Of a stretch of DNA of 64,000 bases, positions 33,992-46,114 are shown piece after piece (the first letter of the stretch is position 1; the number at the start of each line of letters is the position of its first letter). The notes beneath the pieces are model-generated. The model was not told where the DNA came from, did no database searches, and was given only the letters and a program-made list of their open reading frames with translations. The translations under genes and the position numbers were made by a program. The stretch covers positions 147,607,701 to 147,671,700 of the forward strand of contig CM053140.1 in assembly GCA_028571685.1 (NCBI GenBank), written 5' to 3'. The DNA is from Heterohyrax brucei. Lineage: Eukaryota; Chordata; Mammalia; Hyracoidea; Procaviidae.

Positions 33992-34229
33992 TAATCGTAC
34001 AGAGGAGGTAACAGAAATAAGAGACTTAACACAGTTAAGTGTGGTTACGTTTATGGCAAGGATAATTAACAGTGGAGGGAAGTTTGACTGGCAGAAAAGC
34101 CTAACCTAGTTTGAGAATTCAGGAAACCCTCCCTGAAAAAGTGAGGGAATTAGTCAGAGATCTGAAGAATGAATGAGTAGAAATTAAACAGGTGCACTGG
34201 AAGAGAAAAGAGCTTCCTGCAAGTTAAAT

Positions 34230-34650
34230 ATCAAGGTAAAATGGGCACTTAGATGCCCCTGCTGGATCTGCGTTTAAGGAAGGACTTGCTGCCCCAGGAG
34301 CTGACGAAGTTGATTTCTGCTGAATTTCACTAATGCGCTTGGAACATTGCCTCAGTTGTAGAAAGAGATCTCCTCCCAAGGTCATGCACTCCCGCCCCAA
34401 GTAGCTGAACTCCAGTGGGCCATTTCAGCCCCAGAGGGTCTCACCTCCCTGCCCCTCCCCTCGCAGTGGTGGGTGACTGAGGCTGTCAGGCTTGCATCCC
34501 AGCTTGACTTCTCCCTCTGCCCAACCTTACTTCCTCCCCCTCCCTTCCATGGGTGTTGATCTGAGGAACACTCCCTAATAAACATCCTGAACACTAAACT
34601 CTGTTTCAGAGGGTGCTTCCTGGAGAACCTAAGCCGCATTACAACATGAA
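34230..34650. repeat. Unassigned repeat-like block
   Basis: The end CTAATAAACATCCTGAACAC followed by CTGTTTCAGAGGGTGCTTCC resembles the 3' end of an ancient mammalian repeat with a polyadenylation signal. I cannot name the family. It is richer in G and C than its surroundings. The 34382-34639 minus-strand open frame has no protein resemblance. Confidence 0.3.
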
Positions 34651-34890
34651 ATGCCTTGGATGACTCAAGGTACCACAGGCTTTTAGAGTGGCTGTAGATT
34701 GAGTGGGAGATGAGATAAGGCTGAAAATGTAGCCAAGGGTCAAATCACGGGGCACCCTGTAAATCATAGTGGGGACTGGTCTTAAAGGCAGTGTGACTAG
34801 TGGGAAGTCATAGAGTTCAAGTAGGAAAAAGATATGATCAGATTTGCAGTTTTGAAATATCACTTTGGCTGCAGTGCAGATGCCATGAAT

Positions 34891-35342
34891 TACATGAGTG
34901 CTTTGAACACCACCCTGATATTTTTCCAAAAACTGTTTTTTTTCTATTAAGTATTAATGGTAAAAGACACCAAACTGCTTTTGGGTGTCTGAATCTTTTT
35001 CTTTCTCCTTTTTATCATAAAAGCTACCAAATTGACTCCAAGGTTTACAAAGTTCATAATCTTATAAGACATTATCTCGCAGTAGTGCCTTGAGAGACCC
35101 AAGGAAGTAGTATCGCATAAAGACTTGGAAAGTTATTTGTTCTGTGGTGGTGAAAACAAACTCTGTGGTGTTGCTGCAAAAACTAATGGTGATAGAGATA
35201 TAGTCTCCACACTTAACATCAAAAGTGTCCTCCTGCCAATCATGCCTCCGTGGCCTCCTACATATGTAATATAAAGTCATTACATTACTACCATTCATTT
35301 GGATAGGAATAAATTGACAGTCAAGATTAGATTTTTCTTAAA
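34891..35342. other. Unassigned sequence
   Basis: No repeat or gene is recognised here. Confidence 0.4.
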
Positions 35343-35409
35343 AGCTTTGTGGGAATTCCTATGAATTAGAGTTAACTCAATGTCAATGGGTTTAGTTTTT
35401 TGGTTTTTA
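35343..35409 (+). repeat. AfroSINE 3' end fragment
   Basis: CCTATGAATTAGAGTTAACT, CAATGTCAATGGGTTTAG and TTTTTTGGTTTTT are the last third of the SINE. The head is missing. Confidence 0.65.
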
Positions 35410-35478
35410 TGGAGGCATATAATTCACATACAATAAACAATTATTTTTAAAGTATAAAATTTTGATAATTTTTAACAT

Positions 35479-36036
35479 ACGAGGTCTGACAAGTCCACGA
35501 ACTTAATTGTTCTAAGTGCTACATACCTCACTACTGAATATCAGTATGGTCACCTTAAAAGTACTCCCTTTGACAAGCTGTGCACTGATGCCAGTGCCTA
35601 GTCCACCACTGAAAACAATTTTGGAACTCTTTCTGGAATGGCAATTGCCCGTGGTGGCACAGCTGCAAGTTCATGAACTTAACTGCACAGGTGTCTATGA
35701 GGGAATTTTTAACCAGTAAACAAATGACTATATTGCAACACCCTCCCTACTTACCTGATCTGGCACCCAGGGACTTTTTGCTTTACCCAAAGATAAAGAA
35801 AATATTGAAAGAAAGACATTTTGATGACATTCGGGACATCAAGAGTAATATGACTACAGCTCTGATGGCCGTTCCAGACAAAGAGTTCCCAAATTGCTTT
35901 GAAGGGTGGTCGAGGCCCTGACATCACTGCATAGCTTCCCAAGGGGAGTACTTTAAAGGTGACTATAGTGATGTTTAGCAGTGAGTACGTGGCATTTTTT
36001 CTAGGATAAGTTCGTGAACTTAACTGGCTGTCCTCG
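35479..36036 (+). mobile_element. Mariner derivative with long inverted arms, best preserved
   Basis: The ends are inverted: CGAGGTCTGACAAGTCCACG on the left, and the complement of CTGGCTGTCCTCG on the right. The left arm from about 35505 to 35650 is the reverse complement of the right end from about 35865 to 36010 (CTACATACCTCACTACTGAA against CAGTGAGTACGTGG). After the arm comes a TIR-like motif, GCAAGTTCATGAACTTAACT, and then the late transposase part. That part includes MREFLTSKQM, DLAPRDFLLYPKI and RHFDDIRDIK. The last catalytic region survives, but the N-terminal half including DETW is absent, so the element is non-autonomous. Confidence 0.8.
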
Positions 36037-36349
36037 CATGCATGTGTGTGTACCATCACGGCAATGAAGATAACACATACTTCAACGTTTCTGAAAGCTT
36101 CCTTCAGCCGCTTTCTAATCCCTCCCTTCTGCCATTTCTTGTTTTAAAAATTTTACGTAAGTGGAATCTTACAGTATGTATTTCTTTTTGTTCTACTCCT
36201 TTTACACAACATAATTATTTTGAAAAGTATATGTGAAATGGCTTGCTTAAATAATATAAGTAGTCAAGCTTGTTACACACAAGAAAACTTGCATTTATTC
36301 ACATTATACAATATGCACTGCAAATATGAATGGTAAAAGTGATGTTCAA

Positions 36350-39300
36350 CTTTAAAAAATGCATTTTTTATTGTGCTTTAAGTGAAAGTTTACAATCCAA
36401 GACAAGTTGTCATAAAAAAAGACTTGCACACACACTGCTGTGCTCCCTCATCCTGTGAAACCACACTTGTCCTTTCCACCCTGTATTTCTGGTGTCCATT
36501 CAACCAGCTCCTATAACCCTCTGCCCTCTCATCTCTCCTCTGGACAGGAGCTGCCTAATTAGTCTTTGTATCTACTTAAGCCAGGAAGCACACTCTTCAC
36601 CAGTATTATTTTATGTCTTATAGTCCAGTCCAATTTTTGAAGATTTGGCTTCAGGGGTGGTTTCAGCTCTGAGGTAACAGGGAGTCCGGGAGCCATGTCT
36701 TCAGGAGAACCTCCACTCTGTAGGATCATCAAGTCTGGCCTTTTTTCTAGTGCTACACACTATTTTTCTGCCACTATATCAGAGGCTCTCTGTTGTATTT
36801 GCTGTGAGGTCAGTCATTGGTGGTGGCCACATACCATCTAGTTCAGCTAGTCTCCAGTGATGCTGTCTCTGGATTACGTGGCCTTTTCTGTCTCCTGGGC
36901 TCATATTTTCCTATGTCTTTGATATCTGTGGTTTTCTTCTGCTCCAGGTGGGTTAGGACCAGTTGATGCTTCTTAGATGGCCATTTGCTAGCTTTTAAGA
37001 CCCCAGAGGCCACTCACCAAAGTGGGATGCAAAATATTTTCTTAACTAATTTTGTTAGGCCAGTTGACCTAGATATCCCCTTGAGTATTTGTTCCCATAT
37101 CCTTCCTTGAACCACCCTGTCCTTTGAAGTATTGGGTTATATTTAGGAAAACCTCTTAGCTTTTGGTTTAGTCCAGTGGTGTTGATCTCCCTTCTACTGC
37201 ATGCTGTCACTCCCTACCTCTAACCTAATTCCTTTCTACTGTCTAATCAATGCATACCCCTGCTCTCTCTTTCTCTACCCTTGAAACCATCAAAAACGGT
37301 TTTCTTCTGTGATTAAACGTTTTATTGAATTTTTACAATAATGCCTCATACAATATTTGTGCTTTTGCAACTGATTAATTTCAGTCAGCGTAATGTCTTC
37401 CAGATGCTTGGAATGTTTTCCAGGATCATTGTTCTTCTTGGTCATTGCAGAGTATTCCATTGTGTAAATATACCATAGTTTCTGTTTGTGTATCCATTCA
37501 TCTGCTCACGGGCACCTAGCTTGATTCTGCTTTTTGCTATTGTACCCAGTGCTGCAGTAAACATTCATGTACGTGTATCTACTCATGTGACAGCCCTTAT
37601 TTCTCTAGCCTATTCCAAGAAGTAGGGTTCCTGGATCATATGGTATTTCTACTTCCAGATTTTTAAGAAACTGCCAAATTGATTTCCAAAGTGGTTGTAC
37701 CGTTTTATAATCCCACCAACAGTGTAGAAGAGTTCCAGTCTCTCCACAGCCTGTCCAACATTTACTATTTTGTGTTTTGGGGGTTAATGCCATCCTTGTT
37801 GGAGTGAAGTGGCATCTCATTGTAGTTTTGATTTGGATTTCTGTAATGACTGGTGATCCTAAGCATTTCCTCATGTGTCTATTAGCTGCCTGTATGTCTT
37901 CTTTGGTAAAGTGTGTGTTCTTATTGTTTGCCCATTGATTAACAAGGTTATTTGTCTTTTTCTCTTTGAGGTTTTGCAGTAGTATCTTATAGATTACAGA
38001 GGTTGGACACTGATCGGATTTGTGGTAGCCAAAGTTTTTTACACTCTATAGTTAGTCTTTTAGTCTTTTATTTTTGGATGAGTGCAATTGTTTGATTTTT
38101 AGTAGTTTCCAGTTATCTATTTTCTAGTGTTTGTGCATTGTAACTAATATTTTGTATTCAGTTTATGCTGTGTATTATCACTGTCCTCATTTTTTCTGTC
38201 CATGATCTTTGTTGTTTTAGATTTTACGTTTGGGTCTTCTTAAATTTGTCTTGTTAAATTTGTTTGCAGATAGATATCCAGTTACACCAGCACCATTTGT
38301 TAAATAGACTATCTTTGCTCCAATCTAGGAACTTTGGGCCTTCGTTATATAGCAACAGCTCATACGTGGATAATTTTATTCTGGATTCTCAATTCTGTTC
38401 CATTGTTTTATGTTTCTGTTTTGGCTACCACAGTGTAATAGATTCTAAAGTTAGGTAGTATGAGGCCTCCACTTTGTTCTTCCTCAGTTATGCTTTGCAT
38501 ATTCATGGCTTCTTGTCTTTCTGTATGAAGCTGGTTTATACATCTCATTTAAAAAAGCCACTGAAATTTGTATTGGGATTGCACTGTATCTGTAGATCAC
38601 GTTGGGTAGAATGGACATTTTCACAATGTTAAGTCTTTCTATCCATAAGGAAGGTGATTTCTCCACATATGTAGATTTCTTTTGGTTCTTGGAGTATTGT
38701 CTTGTACTTTTCTTTGTATAGGTCTTTTATGTCTCTGGTTAGATTTATTCCTAGGTATTTTATCTTTTTAGAGGCTATTGTAAACAGTATTTGGTGATTT
38801 CCTCTTTGACTTTCTTTTTTTGTTGGTGTAAAGGTATCCAACCAATTTTTGTTTATTCTGATCCTTTGCTGGACTCTTCTGTTAGTTCCAGTAGTTCTTT
38901 AAGTTTTGATTGGGTGTGTTGTGACATTGCCCATCTTATTTCTTATACAGGTTATTTGCTTCCTCTCCTGTTTTTCTTTTGCTAGTTACGTCAGTGGTTT
39001 ATTGATTTCATTGATCTTTTCAAAGAACTAGTTTTTGGTCTTGTTAACTCTTTCAATCATTTTTCTATTCTCTAATTCATTTGGTTCTGCTCTAATTTTT
39101 ATTGTTGGCTTTCTTCTGGTGCCCAAGGTGTTCTTTTGTTGCTCTCATCATACTTGTTTGAGTTGTAAGATTATTGCTTCGAGTTGAGCTCTGTCTTCTT
39201 TTTTGATGCGTGCATTTGTTGTGGTAAATGGACCCCTGAGCACTACTTTTGCTGTGTCCCGAGGGTTCTGGTAGGATGTGTTTTCATTCTCATTTGATTC

Positions 39301-40430
39301 TGTGAATTTTATACCAGCCTTGATTTCTTCTATAATCCAGTAGTTTTTTAGCAAGGTATTGTTCAGTTCCATGTGTTTGATTTTTTTGTTCCACCCTTTT
39401 TCTGTTACTGATTTCTACTTTTATGACTTTACAGTAAGAAAAGATGCTGTGTAATACTTCAGTGCTTTCAATTTCATTGAGGCTTGCTTTTTGGCCTAAT
39501 ATATGTGATCTGTCCTGGAGAATGTTTCTGTATTGTGTCTTGGATGTACTTTTCTGATTTACCTAGTTTGTCTGATATACAGTTGCTCTATTCTGCATTC
39601 TGGTCGTAGGTTATTATCAGATGTTATTGATTTTCTAACCAAAGGATGCCCTTTGGTATTTCTTGTAATTTTGGTTTGGTTTTTGCAAATTCACTAAATT
39701 TCTTTTTATCTGAAAGTGTCCTAATTTTGCCATCATATTTGAGAGACAATTTCTTGGATATGTAATTTTTGACTGGCAATTATATTCCTTCAGTGTTTTA
39801 TAGATGTCATTCCATCGCCTTTTTGTCTGCACGGTTTCTGCTGAGTAGTCTGAATTAGCATTATCAACTTCTTTGTAGATTTTTTTGTTTGTTTGTTTAT
39901 CCCTGCCAAGCCAAGCCACATTTAAAATTGTTTCCTTAACTTTAGTTTTGGCAAGTTTGGTCATGATATGCCTTATATCTACCTTGTATGGAAGTTTGAT
40001 AAACATTTAAGGTAGATATCTTCTCATCTTTTATGATATCAAGGAAGTTTTCTGTCAACAAATCTTTGGCAGTTCTCTGTATTTTCTGTTGTCTGCCCCC
40101 TTCTAGTACTCCAATCACTTGTAGATTATTCGTCTTGATAGAGTCCAACAATTCTTCATGTTTCTTGATTTTTTTTAATTCCTCTACCTGATTTTTCCTC
40201 ACACATGTGTTACATGACTTATCTTCAGTCTCACTAATTCTGCATTTCATTTCCTCAATTCTGCTCTTTTGACTTTCTATAGAGTTAGCTAATTCTGTAA
40301 TTTTATTATTAATTTTCTGAATTTCTAATTCTTGTCTCTGTATGCTTTCTTGTAGCCTGTGCAATTTGTCATTATGCTCTGCTGCATTTTGCTTCATCTC
40401 TTTCCTGGTGTCTTGAAGAGTTCTAAATAT
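36350..40430 (-). mobile_element. Long L1, reverse, with internal deletions
   Basis: From the left, the 3' tail (TTTTTTATTGTGCTTTAAGT) leads into the 3' untranslated region and the complement of late ORF2 up to about 38890. ORF2 then jumps near 38890-38990, so most of the reverse transcriptase is missing. The segment at 39148-39372 encodes an ORF2 linker-like peptide (WIIEEIKAGIKF, YQNPRDTAKVVLRG). ORF1 follows at 39600-40400. Too little space remains between ORF1 and the linker for a whole endonuclease. The copy cannot move by itself. Confidence 0.75.
39600..40400 (-). pseudogene. L1 ORF1 remnant, frameshifted
   Basis: Two overlapping minus-strand frames make up ORF1. The 151-codon upstream frame (39942-40397) is a coiled coil rich in E, K, Q and I, with heptad-like spacing up to RISETEDK. 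It continues into NNLQVIGVLEGG, the start of the RNA-recognition domain. The downstream frame (39635-40006) gives the RNA-recognition and C-terminal domains: SAETVQTKRRWNDIYKTLKE, then CQSKITYPRN. A frameshift near 39990 separates them. L1 ORF1 protein binds its own RNA and works as a trimeric chaperone. This copy is dead. Confidence 0.8.
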
Positions 40431-41570
40431 TAATCTTTTGTATTATACCTCTGATAATTTCAGGAAGTTGTCTTCCTATGGAAAATGTCTTGATTATTTG
40501 TTTTGAGAGTTTTCTGAAGCCATCATAGACTGTCTCATTAAGCAGTTTTATTCTGACTATTGTCTCTGAGCCATCAGTAAGTTGTGGTATTCATTTATCT
40601 TATGTCCACCTACTATGTTCCAGCGTCTTGTTTTATTTTATTATTTTTTTTTTTTTGAAATGTCCAAATGGGCTGATCATGTAGGCTAGTTTGGGTATTG
40701 GTGACTTTGGAGCGCTAATGTCCTGCCATGAGATGATTAGGGCCATTAATAGACCTTTAAGTGCAAGAATCCTTTTAGTTTTCTTGTATAGATTCAACTA
40801 TTGTGTCCAGGTAGTCATCACATGTGTGGTTGCAGACTCTCCCCTGCTGTCCTAGATGGGCAAGGATAATTGGTGTAAGCACAAGTATCTTGCTGTAGGT
40901 GCTGAGAAAGGCAGGGCCCTAACAGCTGTCTCTGAGTGTCTGTAAGGATGATATGTCCTCTTATGTCTAAATCTAGGTAAAGGAACAGTTTCTGTCTTGA
41001 ATTTCCAGCTGAGGAGAATTAACATATTTTTTTCCTCCACAGTCCACTAGTTAAATTTTTCCACCTCCCAGTCTCAGAGAATGATGTAGGGTAGGTTTAA
41101 GAAGTCCTACTTCTGGATCCATTAGTGACATCAGAACCTAGAGCTGGGCATAGTGCAGAGAAGGGAGAGGAAAGTGCTAGGAGAAAGCAGAGAGGTTTAT
41201 TCCAAAGAAGAGATTTTGATTCACGTATGTTAGGTTGGATGTAAACCACTTAGCTTTTGATGATCTAGTGCTGTTTTTCACTGGTTCTGGAGACACAAGT
41301 GGATTCTCCAGTCAGTTTCTACAGCTAAAGAAGATGCCCTCCCACCATCACTGCCCCATTCATCATGCTGGCTACAGCCACTTTCTGGTAGGTTAGGTAT
41401 GGCCAGTCCTTGGCACTTCTGGACCTATTTTCCCTCCAGTCTGATTTCTCAACTTTACCTTTGGTGTTGAGGGCTCCTAGGATATCATGTGTAATCAATT
41501 CATTTGTTCTTTTTTGTTATTAGAGAGATCACAGAAGCATCTGACTGTTATCTTGTCTCTGTCCCTTGAT
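40431..41570 (-). mobile_element. Probable L1 5' untranslated region
   Basis: The stretch continues directly upstream of L1 ORF1. Parts such as GTAGGTGCTGAGAAAGGCAG, AACAGCTGTCTCTGAGTGTC and CTGAATTTCCAGCTGAGG-like sequence resemble an elephant L1 leader. If correct, this L1 reached its promoter before it decayed. The right boundary is a guess. Confidence 0.4.
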
Positions 41571-42310
41571 GCTCAACTTTTTAAGTATACACATTTATTG
41601 TGCCTTAGACTGAAATTTTGATCTGGGTACCAAAGACATTTTCCCTTGAAATAATAAACAAAAGCAAGTGATCTGTGAAGTTCATCAATGAATCTATTCC
41701 CAAGTATAAGAAAGATATTTGACAAATATGTGACTGAAGAATAGCTGTTATGAGGTCTTGATGCAAGAGGCTGAGAGGTGATTTGCTGAATTTCACTAAC
41801 ATCCTTCACTAAACTAGAGGTTGTACCCTTAAACACAGAACCTCTAAAGTGACCCCACTCACTTATTTAAGTAGACACCTACAGGAAAGAGTAAATTCTT
41901 TCCCTTGTAAATTGATTTTAGCTCAGATTAATTCAGCAGTTGCACCATATTAACCCTTTTATATTTTCTTGCATCTCTAAAAAAGATTAAAACTAAAAAT
42001 AATTTTGAAAATACTAGTATATTCAAACTTTAGCACCATTTATGTGTGCATTACAAATCCAAAACCTGGATAGCTTCTAAATCACATCTTTTAAGATTTT
42101 AAAATGATTGTCTCCGGTACAGTACACAAAGGAGAGTCTCAGTGCGTATTTATATACAAAGGAGATTCTCAGGGTATATTTCTGAAATGAATGAAGCAAA
42201 GGTTTCTGCTTTGTGACAGCATCTTCTCTGATAATTGTGTCACTACACTTTGACCTGCCTGAGTAGGCAATGTTATCACTTCATTCAGGATAATTCCCTC
42301 AAAAAACAAA
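41571..42310. other. Unassigned sequence with one small tandem duplication
   Basis: I recognise no repeat family. The overlapping open frames at 41573-41836 are too short and lack any resemblance to a protein. Confidence 0.4.
42126..42185. repeat. 30-base tandem duplication
   Basis: Two units start ACAAAGGAGAGTCTCAG and ACAAAGGAGATTCTCAG and end in GTATTTATAT and GTATATTTCT. The units differ at a few positions. Confidence 0.75.
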
Positions 42311-42462
42311 AACTGTTGCTGTTGAGCCAGTTCTGACTCATGGTGGTAACGTATTACAGAAAAGCAGTGTTCCATAAAGTTTTCTTGGCTGCAATCTTTA
42401 TGGAAGGATATTACCAGATCTTCCTTCTGTAGTACTATGTGATGGATTCAGACTACCAAACT
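42311..42462 (-). mobile_element. AfroSINE, long subfamily, diverged
   Basis: ACTGTTGCTGTTGAGCCAGT and CTTGGCTGCAATCTTTATGG are followed by ATCTTCCTTCTG, the extra segment of the long subfamily. The head complement is eroded. Confidence 0.6.
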
Positions 42463-42469
42463 TTATTTT

Positions 42470-43025
42470 TTTAAATATATATATACATTTTATTTTTATT
42501 TATTTATTTTTTTATTAAATAAAAAAATGAAAGTGTACATACTCTGTGCTTACAATACTGGGTTAAGAGAGGAGGAGTACACAAGTTGTGTCGAAGTCGC
42601 ATTAATATTGATCTTCTTACTAATGTGTATTGTCACCAATTTCACCCTACCAAATTTCTAACAATTATCTAATCTAAACCCTTGCCCCTTGCCTTCCTGC
42701 CCTCCCACCTTCCCCACCCTTGTAGCCATCAAAGAGTCTTTTCTATTATGTATGAGTATGGTTTTAAGTTTTATCTTAGGGGTCTCACATCATAATTGTC
42801 CTTCTGTCGCTGACTGGTTTCACTCAATATAATGTCCTCCAATTGAGACCAAATTGAGAGATGTTTCCTGCTATCATCGTTGTTCTTTATCAGTGTATAG
42901 TACTCCATGGAGTATATATACCAAAGTTTACCCATCCATTCTTCTGTTGTTGGGCATCTGGGTTGATTCCAACTTTTTGCTATCGTGGACTGTACTGCAA
43001 TGAACATTTTCCTATGTGTCATAAA
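42470..43025 (-). mobile_element. L1 3' end, reverse
   Basis: A TA/T-rich left edge is followed by TTGTAGCCATCAAAGAGTCT, GTATAGTACTCCATGGAGTA and GTTGATTCCAACTTTTTGCT, all shared with the other L1 ends. The copy is short and 5' truncated. Confidence 0.75.
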
Positions 43026-43039
43026 TTCTACCACTATGA

Positions 43040-43380
43040 TGTTAATGAGGGAGCAATGTTAACAAGGTAAGACTTAATCTGTAAGATCAGGTTGTGTCTT
43101 GAGTAAACCTCTTTTGAGATATTAAAAAAAAAGAATTAAGCAGAGAGGAGAGGGACTTCCTAGCACCAAGAATGAACAACCATAAGGAGAGCACATTCTT
43201 TGGACCCAGACTTTGTCTACTAAGAAGGTACTAGACCAGAGCAAGATTAATAACAAGAGCTGACAGAGAGAGAAAGCCTTCCTTAGGAGCTGACACCCCA
43301 GGTTATGAGAAAATAAACTTCTGTTTATTAAAGCCACCCATTTGTAGCATTTCTTTTATTGCAGTCCTAGATAACTAAGC
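43040..43380 (+). mobile_element. MaLR-like LTR, 5' truncated
   Basis: ATGTTAATGAGGGAGCAATG joins to the LTR body. AGAAAATAAACTTCTGTTTA has the polyadenylation signal and CCTAGATAACTAAG is the 3' end. The first 100 or so bases of the LTR are absent where it abuts the L1. Confidence 0.7.
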
Positions 43381-45624
43381 TAGTCATATTAACTGCGCTT
43401 CTTTGTAGGTGTATGGATACACTGACAGCCTTGTGCTTCAGAATAAATCTTGAACTGCTTTTTGATGATGAATGCAATGTGATTCCTCTTTATTTATTAT
43501 TCCTGACATAGTACACTGTCCTATTCAAAATGACCAATGTCAGTTCATTTCAGCTTACTAATGCCTAGGATACTGATCTTCACGCTTTCTGTTTCATTTT
43601 TGACAACTTCCAATTTTCCTAGTTTTATACCTCATACATTTCATGTCATGATTATTAATTGATATTTACAGACATTTCTTCTCATTTTGAATTGTACCAC
43701 ATCAGGAGATGAAGATTCCAAAAGCTTTACTTTTAAACATAAAATATATTCTTAATCTGATTGTATTTTTTCTAAAGTTCAATAAAATGTATCTATTTTT
43801 TAAATGTGTATGCCTTTATACACATTTTCTTTTATGCACTTTTAAAAAAGATATTTCTTAGTTTCTGCCTTACTACTTTGCACACTTAACTAATGCAGCC
43901 CAAGAGAAGACAATTTTTAATTTCACAGTTTCACATACCTCATAATAATTTCATGGTAGATTAAACTTGATCCTTTTTATCTTCCTGGCAGGAATCATAT
44001 AATGTGTAAATTTTCACATTGTTCTTTCAGTACTCATAAACTGTTGTTTTCTTTTATATGTATTAACTCACCACATCACAGTAATGGAATCCTGTTATCT
44101 TGTATTGGCTGGGAATATTGCGGTAGCTGGGAATATTGTGTGTTACAGCTCAAGTTTTCTTTCTCTTGTCAAATGTTCTGTTTAGTTTTCATACTGTGAC
44201 TATCCTTCTAAAGATTCTTTCTGTATATTTTTCTATGTCTTATGAATTTTCAATATACATTTAAAATATTTACCCCTTCAGTTCATCTACCAAACAACCC
44301 CATTTATTGTGTACCTTTGGAGCTAGGCACCTACATGCAAGTTCTCATCTATCTGAGAAATATTCTAGATCTTTTGAAATTTTAGTGTGGGAAATATAGT
44401 AAAAGTGAAATCGGCCTTTGGTTTCTTGATAAACATGTATGTCATTTAGCTTAACTAAACAGGATATGAGTAGTCCTGTGTTTGTCCCAGAGGATTCAAT
44501 ACTGGTTGTTTATGCAAGCAAAGAAATTAAAAGAAAGAAAATAGAGAACTTAGATTTTTCTTAGGGCTTTGTCTCAAGAATTTTCCCATAGGTTCTAACT
44601 ATGAAACAACAGAGGTTTGTTTCTGAAATGATAACAACAGTGTATAATTTTTAAATGTCAGTTAAATCAAGTTAATGACATAGTTCATGTCACTTTTTTA
44701 ATACTTCAAAGAGAAATTCTGTGACTCTTACTTTCATATCAATCATTACACAAGTCCTAGAGTATATTGTTGGCTCCTCCTCCTTCTTTCTGTGTTGCAA
44801 AAGAGCAAAAGCACCTTTTTAAGGTTATGCTCAAGTCATCAGTTCAGTTCTTTAGTTCTCCTATTGCTTTTAATCTCACCACCTGCTTATTTGTGTTTAA
44901 AAAAACTCCTGATACACAATACCCATGACAGTCAGTACTGCATATATAAACTGAAGCTTCCGGCTTTGTCTGGAACGTGGTATTCACTAGAGGAATGGAA
45001 AATTAATTTAAAACAATAAATAGAGAAAGCAGAAAGAGTAAGCAAAATGTGGAAGGGCGAGGCTTATTCTGAAGAGTGACTAAGTAGGCAACTTCCTGTT
45101 AGCTCCTTAAAGGACAATTTTTGGAAAGGCAAGCCAACCTAGACAGATACACCATGCCATCTCCTTGAAGTAAAGACCCACAAATCTTAGAGAAAAAAAT
45201 GCAAATGTCAGTCCTGGAATCCTGAGCAACAAAACAAAGGATAAAGAAGTAGATCAAAGACAGAATGGGGGAAAAAACTGATAGAAAACAGAGGACAAGG
45301 AGAGATAGAGAGTGGAGGTCTCCTGCCAACTAATATGGCACAGCATAGCCATCTTGAAACATAGCAAGCAATAATTCCCAACAGGGAATGGGGAAGACAG
45401 CTTCATGGAGCTCTCAATAGGTAACAGAGCACCCTGTAACTAGAAAACATGCTTTCTCATCCTTTACCCTTCTGGTAAATAAAAGTAAGAACCTCCACAT
45501 CAGAGCAGCTGCCACCATTGCAGTCCACAATATAAGAACCCCCTCTGGGTGTACCCCACCCTCTCCTGCCATGTGATTTTATTTTTTTGTCTTTACCCCT
45601 CCCACCGAGCCCCATTTACCACTC
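43381..45624. other. Unassigned AT-rich sequence
   Basis: No gene is recognised. The part from about 45014 to 45600 could be an LTR, because GGTAAATAAAAGTAAGAACC looks like a retroviral polyadenylation region, but the ends cannot be set. A short direct repeat (GCTGGGAATATTG twice) lies at 44108-44139. Confidence 0.35.
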
Positions 45625-46114
45625 TGTCATAAAATGAATTGTGACCCCCCCGAAAATGTGTGTTACTTTTGGCTAGGTGTTAATTTCTGGTATTTTATGG
45701 TGTTCCTATATGCTGTAAACCCTACCTCTTATGGTGTTAATGAGGGAGAATGGGTAGTAGCTGTGTTGGTGAAGTAGGACTCAATGTGTAAGATTATATT
45801 GTGCCTTGAGGAAATTTCTTGGGATAAAAAAGAAAAGGGAGAAAGCAGAAAACTGGGGACTTCATACCATCAAGAAAGAAGCAGCATACATCCTTTGGGA
45901 GGGACCCAGGGTCCCTGCACCTCAGAAGCTCCCATTCTGGGGGCAATTCAATGACAAGCGCCTTCTTCCAGAGCCAAGAGACAAAGCCTTCCCATGGAAC
46001 TGATGCACTGAATTTGGACTTGTAGCCTACTAGACTGTGACAGAATAAAATTTATCTTTTTAAAGTTATCCACTTATAGTATTTCTGTTATAGCAGCACT
46101 ACGTGACTAAGACA
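45625..46114 (+). mobile_element. MaLR-like solitary LTR
   Basis: It runs from TGTCATAAAATGAATTGTGA to ACGTGACTAAGACA, with GACAGAATAAAATTTATC as polyadenylation region. The flanks CACTC and ATCTC are only a weak target duplication. Confidence 0.75.

Larger units (their letters stand above)
33765..34890 (-). repeat. L2 LINE remnant, reverse, interrupted
   Basis: The left part (TCATCTATCCAGCAAATCTG, CACTTACTACATGCCAGCAC) is the reverse complement of the L2 3' end. The right part (TTCAAGTAGGAAAAAGATAT, ATCACTTTGGCTGCAG) is the complement of late ORF2. A SINE lies at 33836-33991. The middle (34230-34650) is less certain and may be a separate insertion. Confidence 0.5.

Noticed and set aside
39942-40397. 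151-codon coiled-coil open frame on the minus strand as a host gene
   Set aside because: The coiled coil, the following RNA-recognition block and the position in an L1 identify it as a decayed L1 ORF1.
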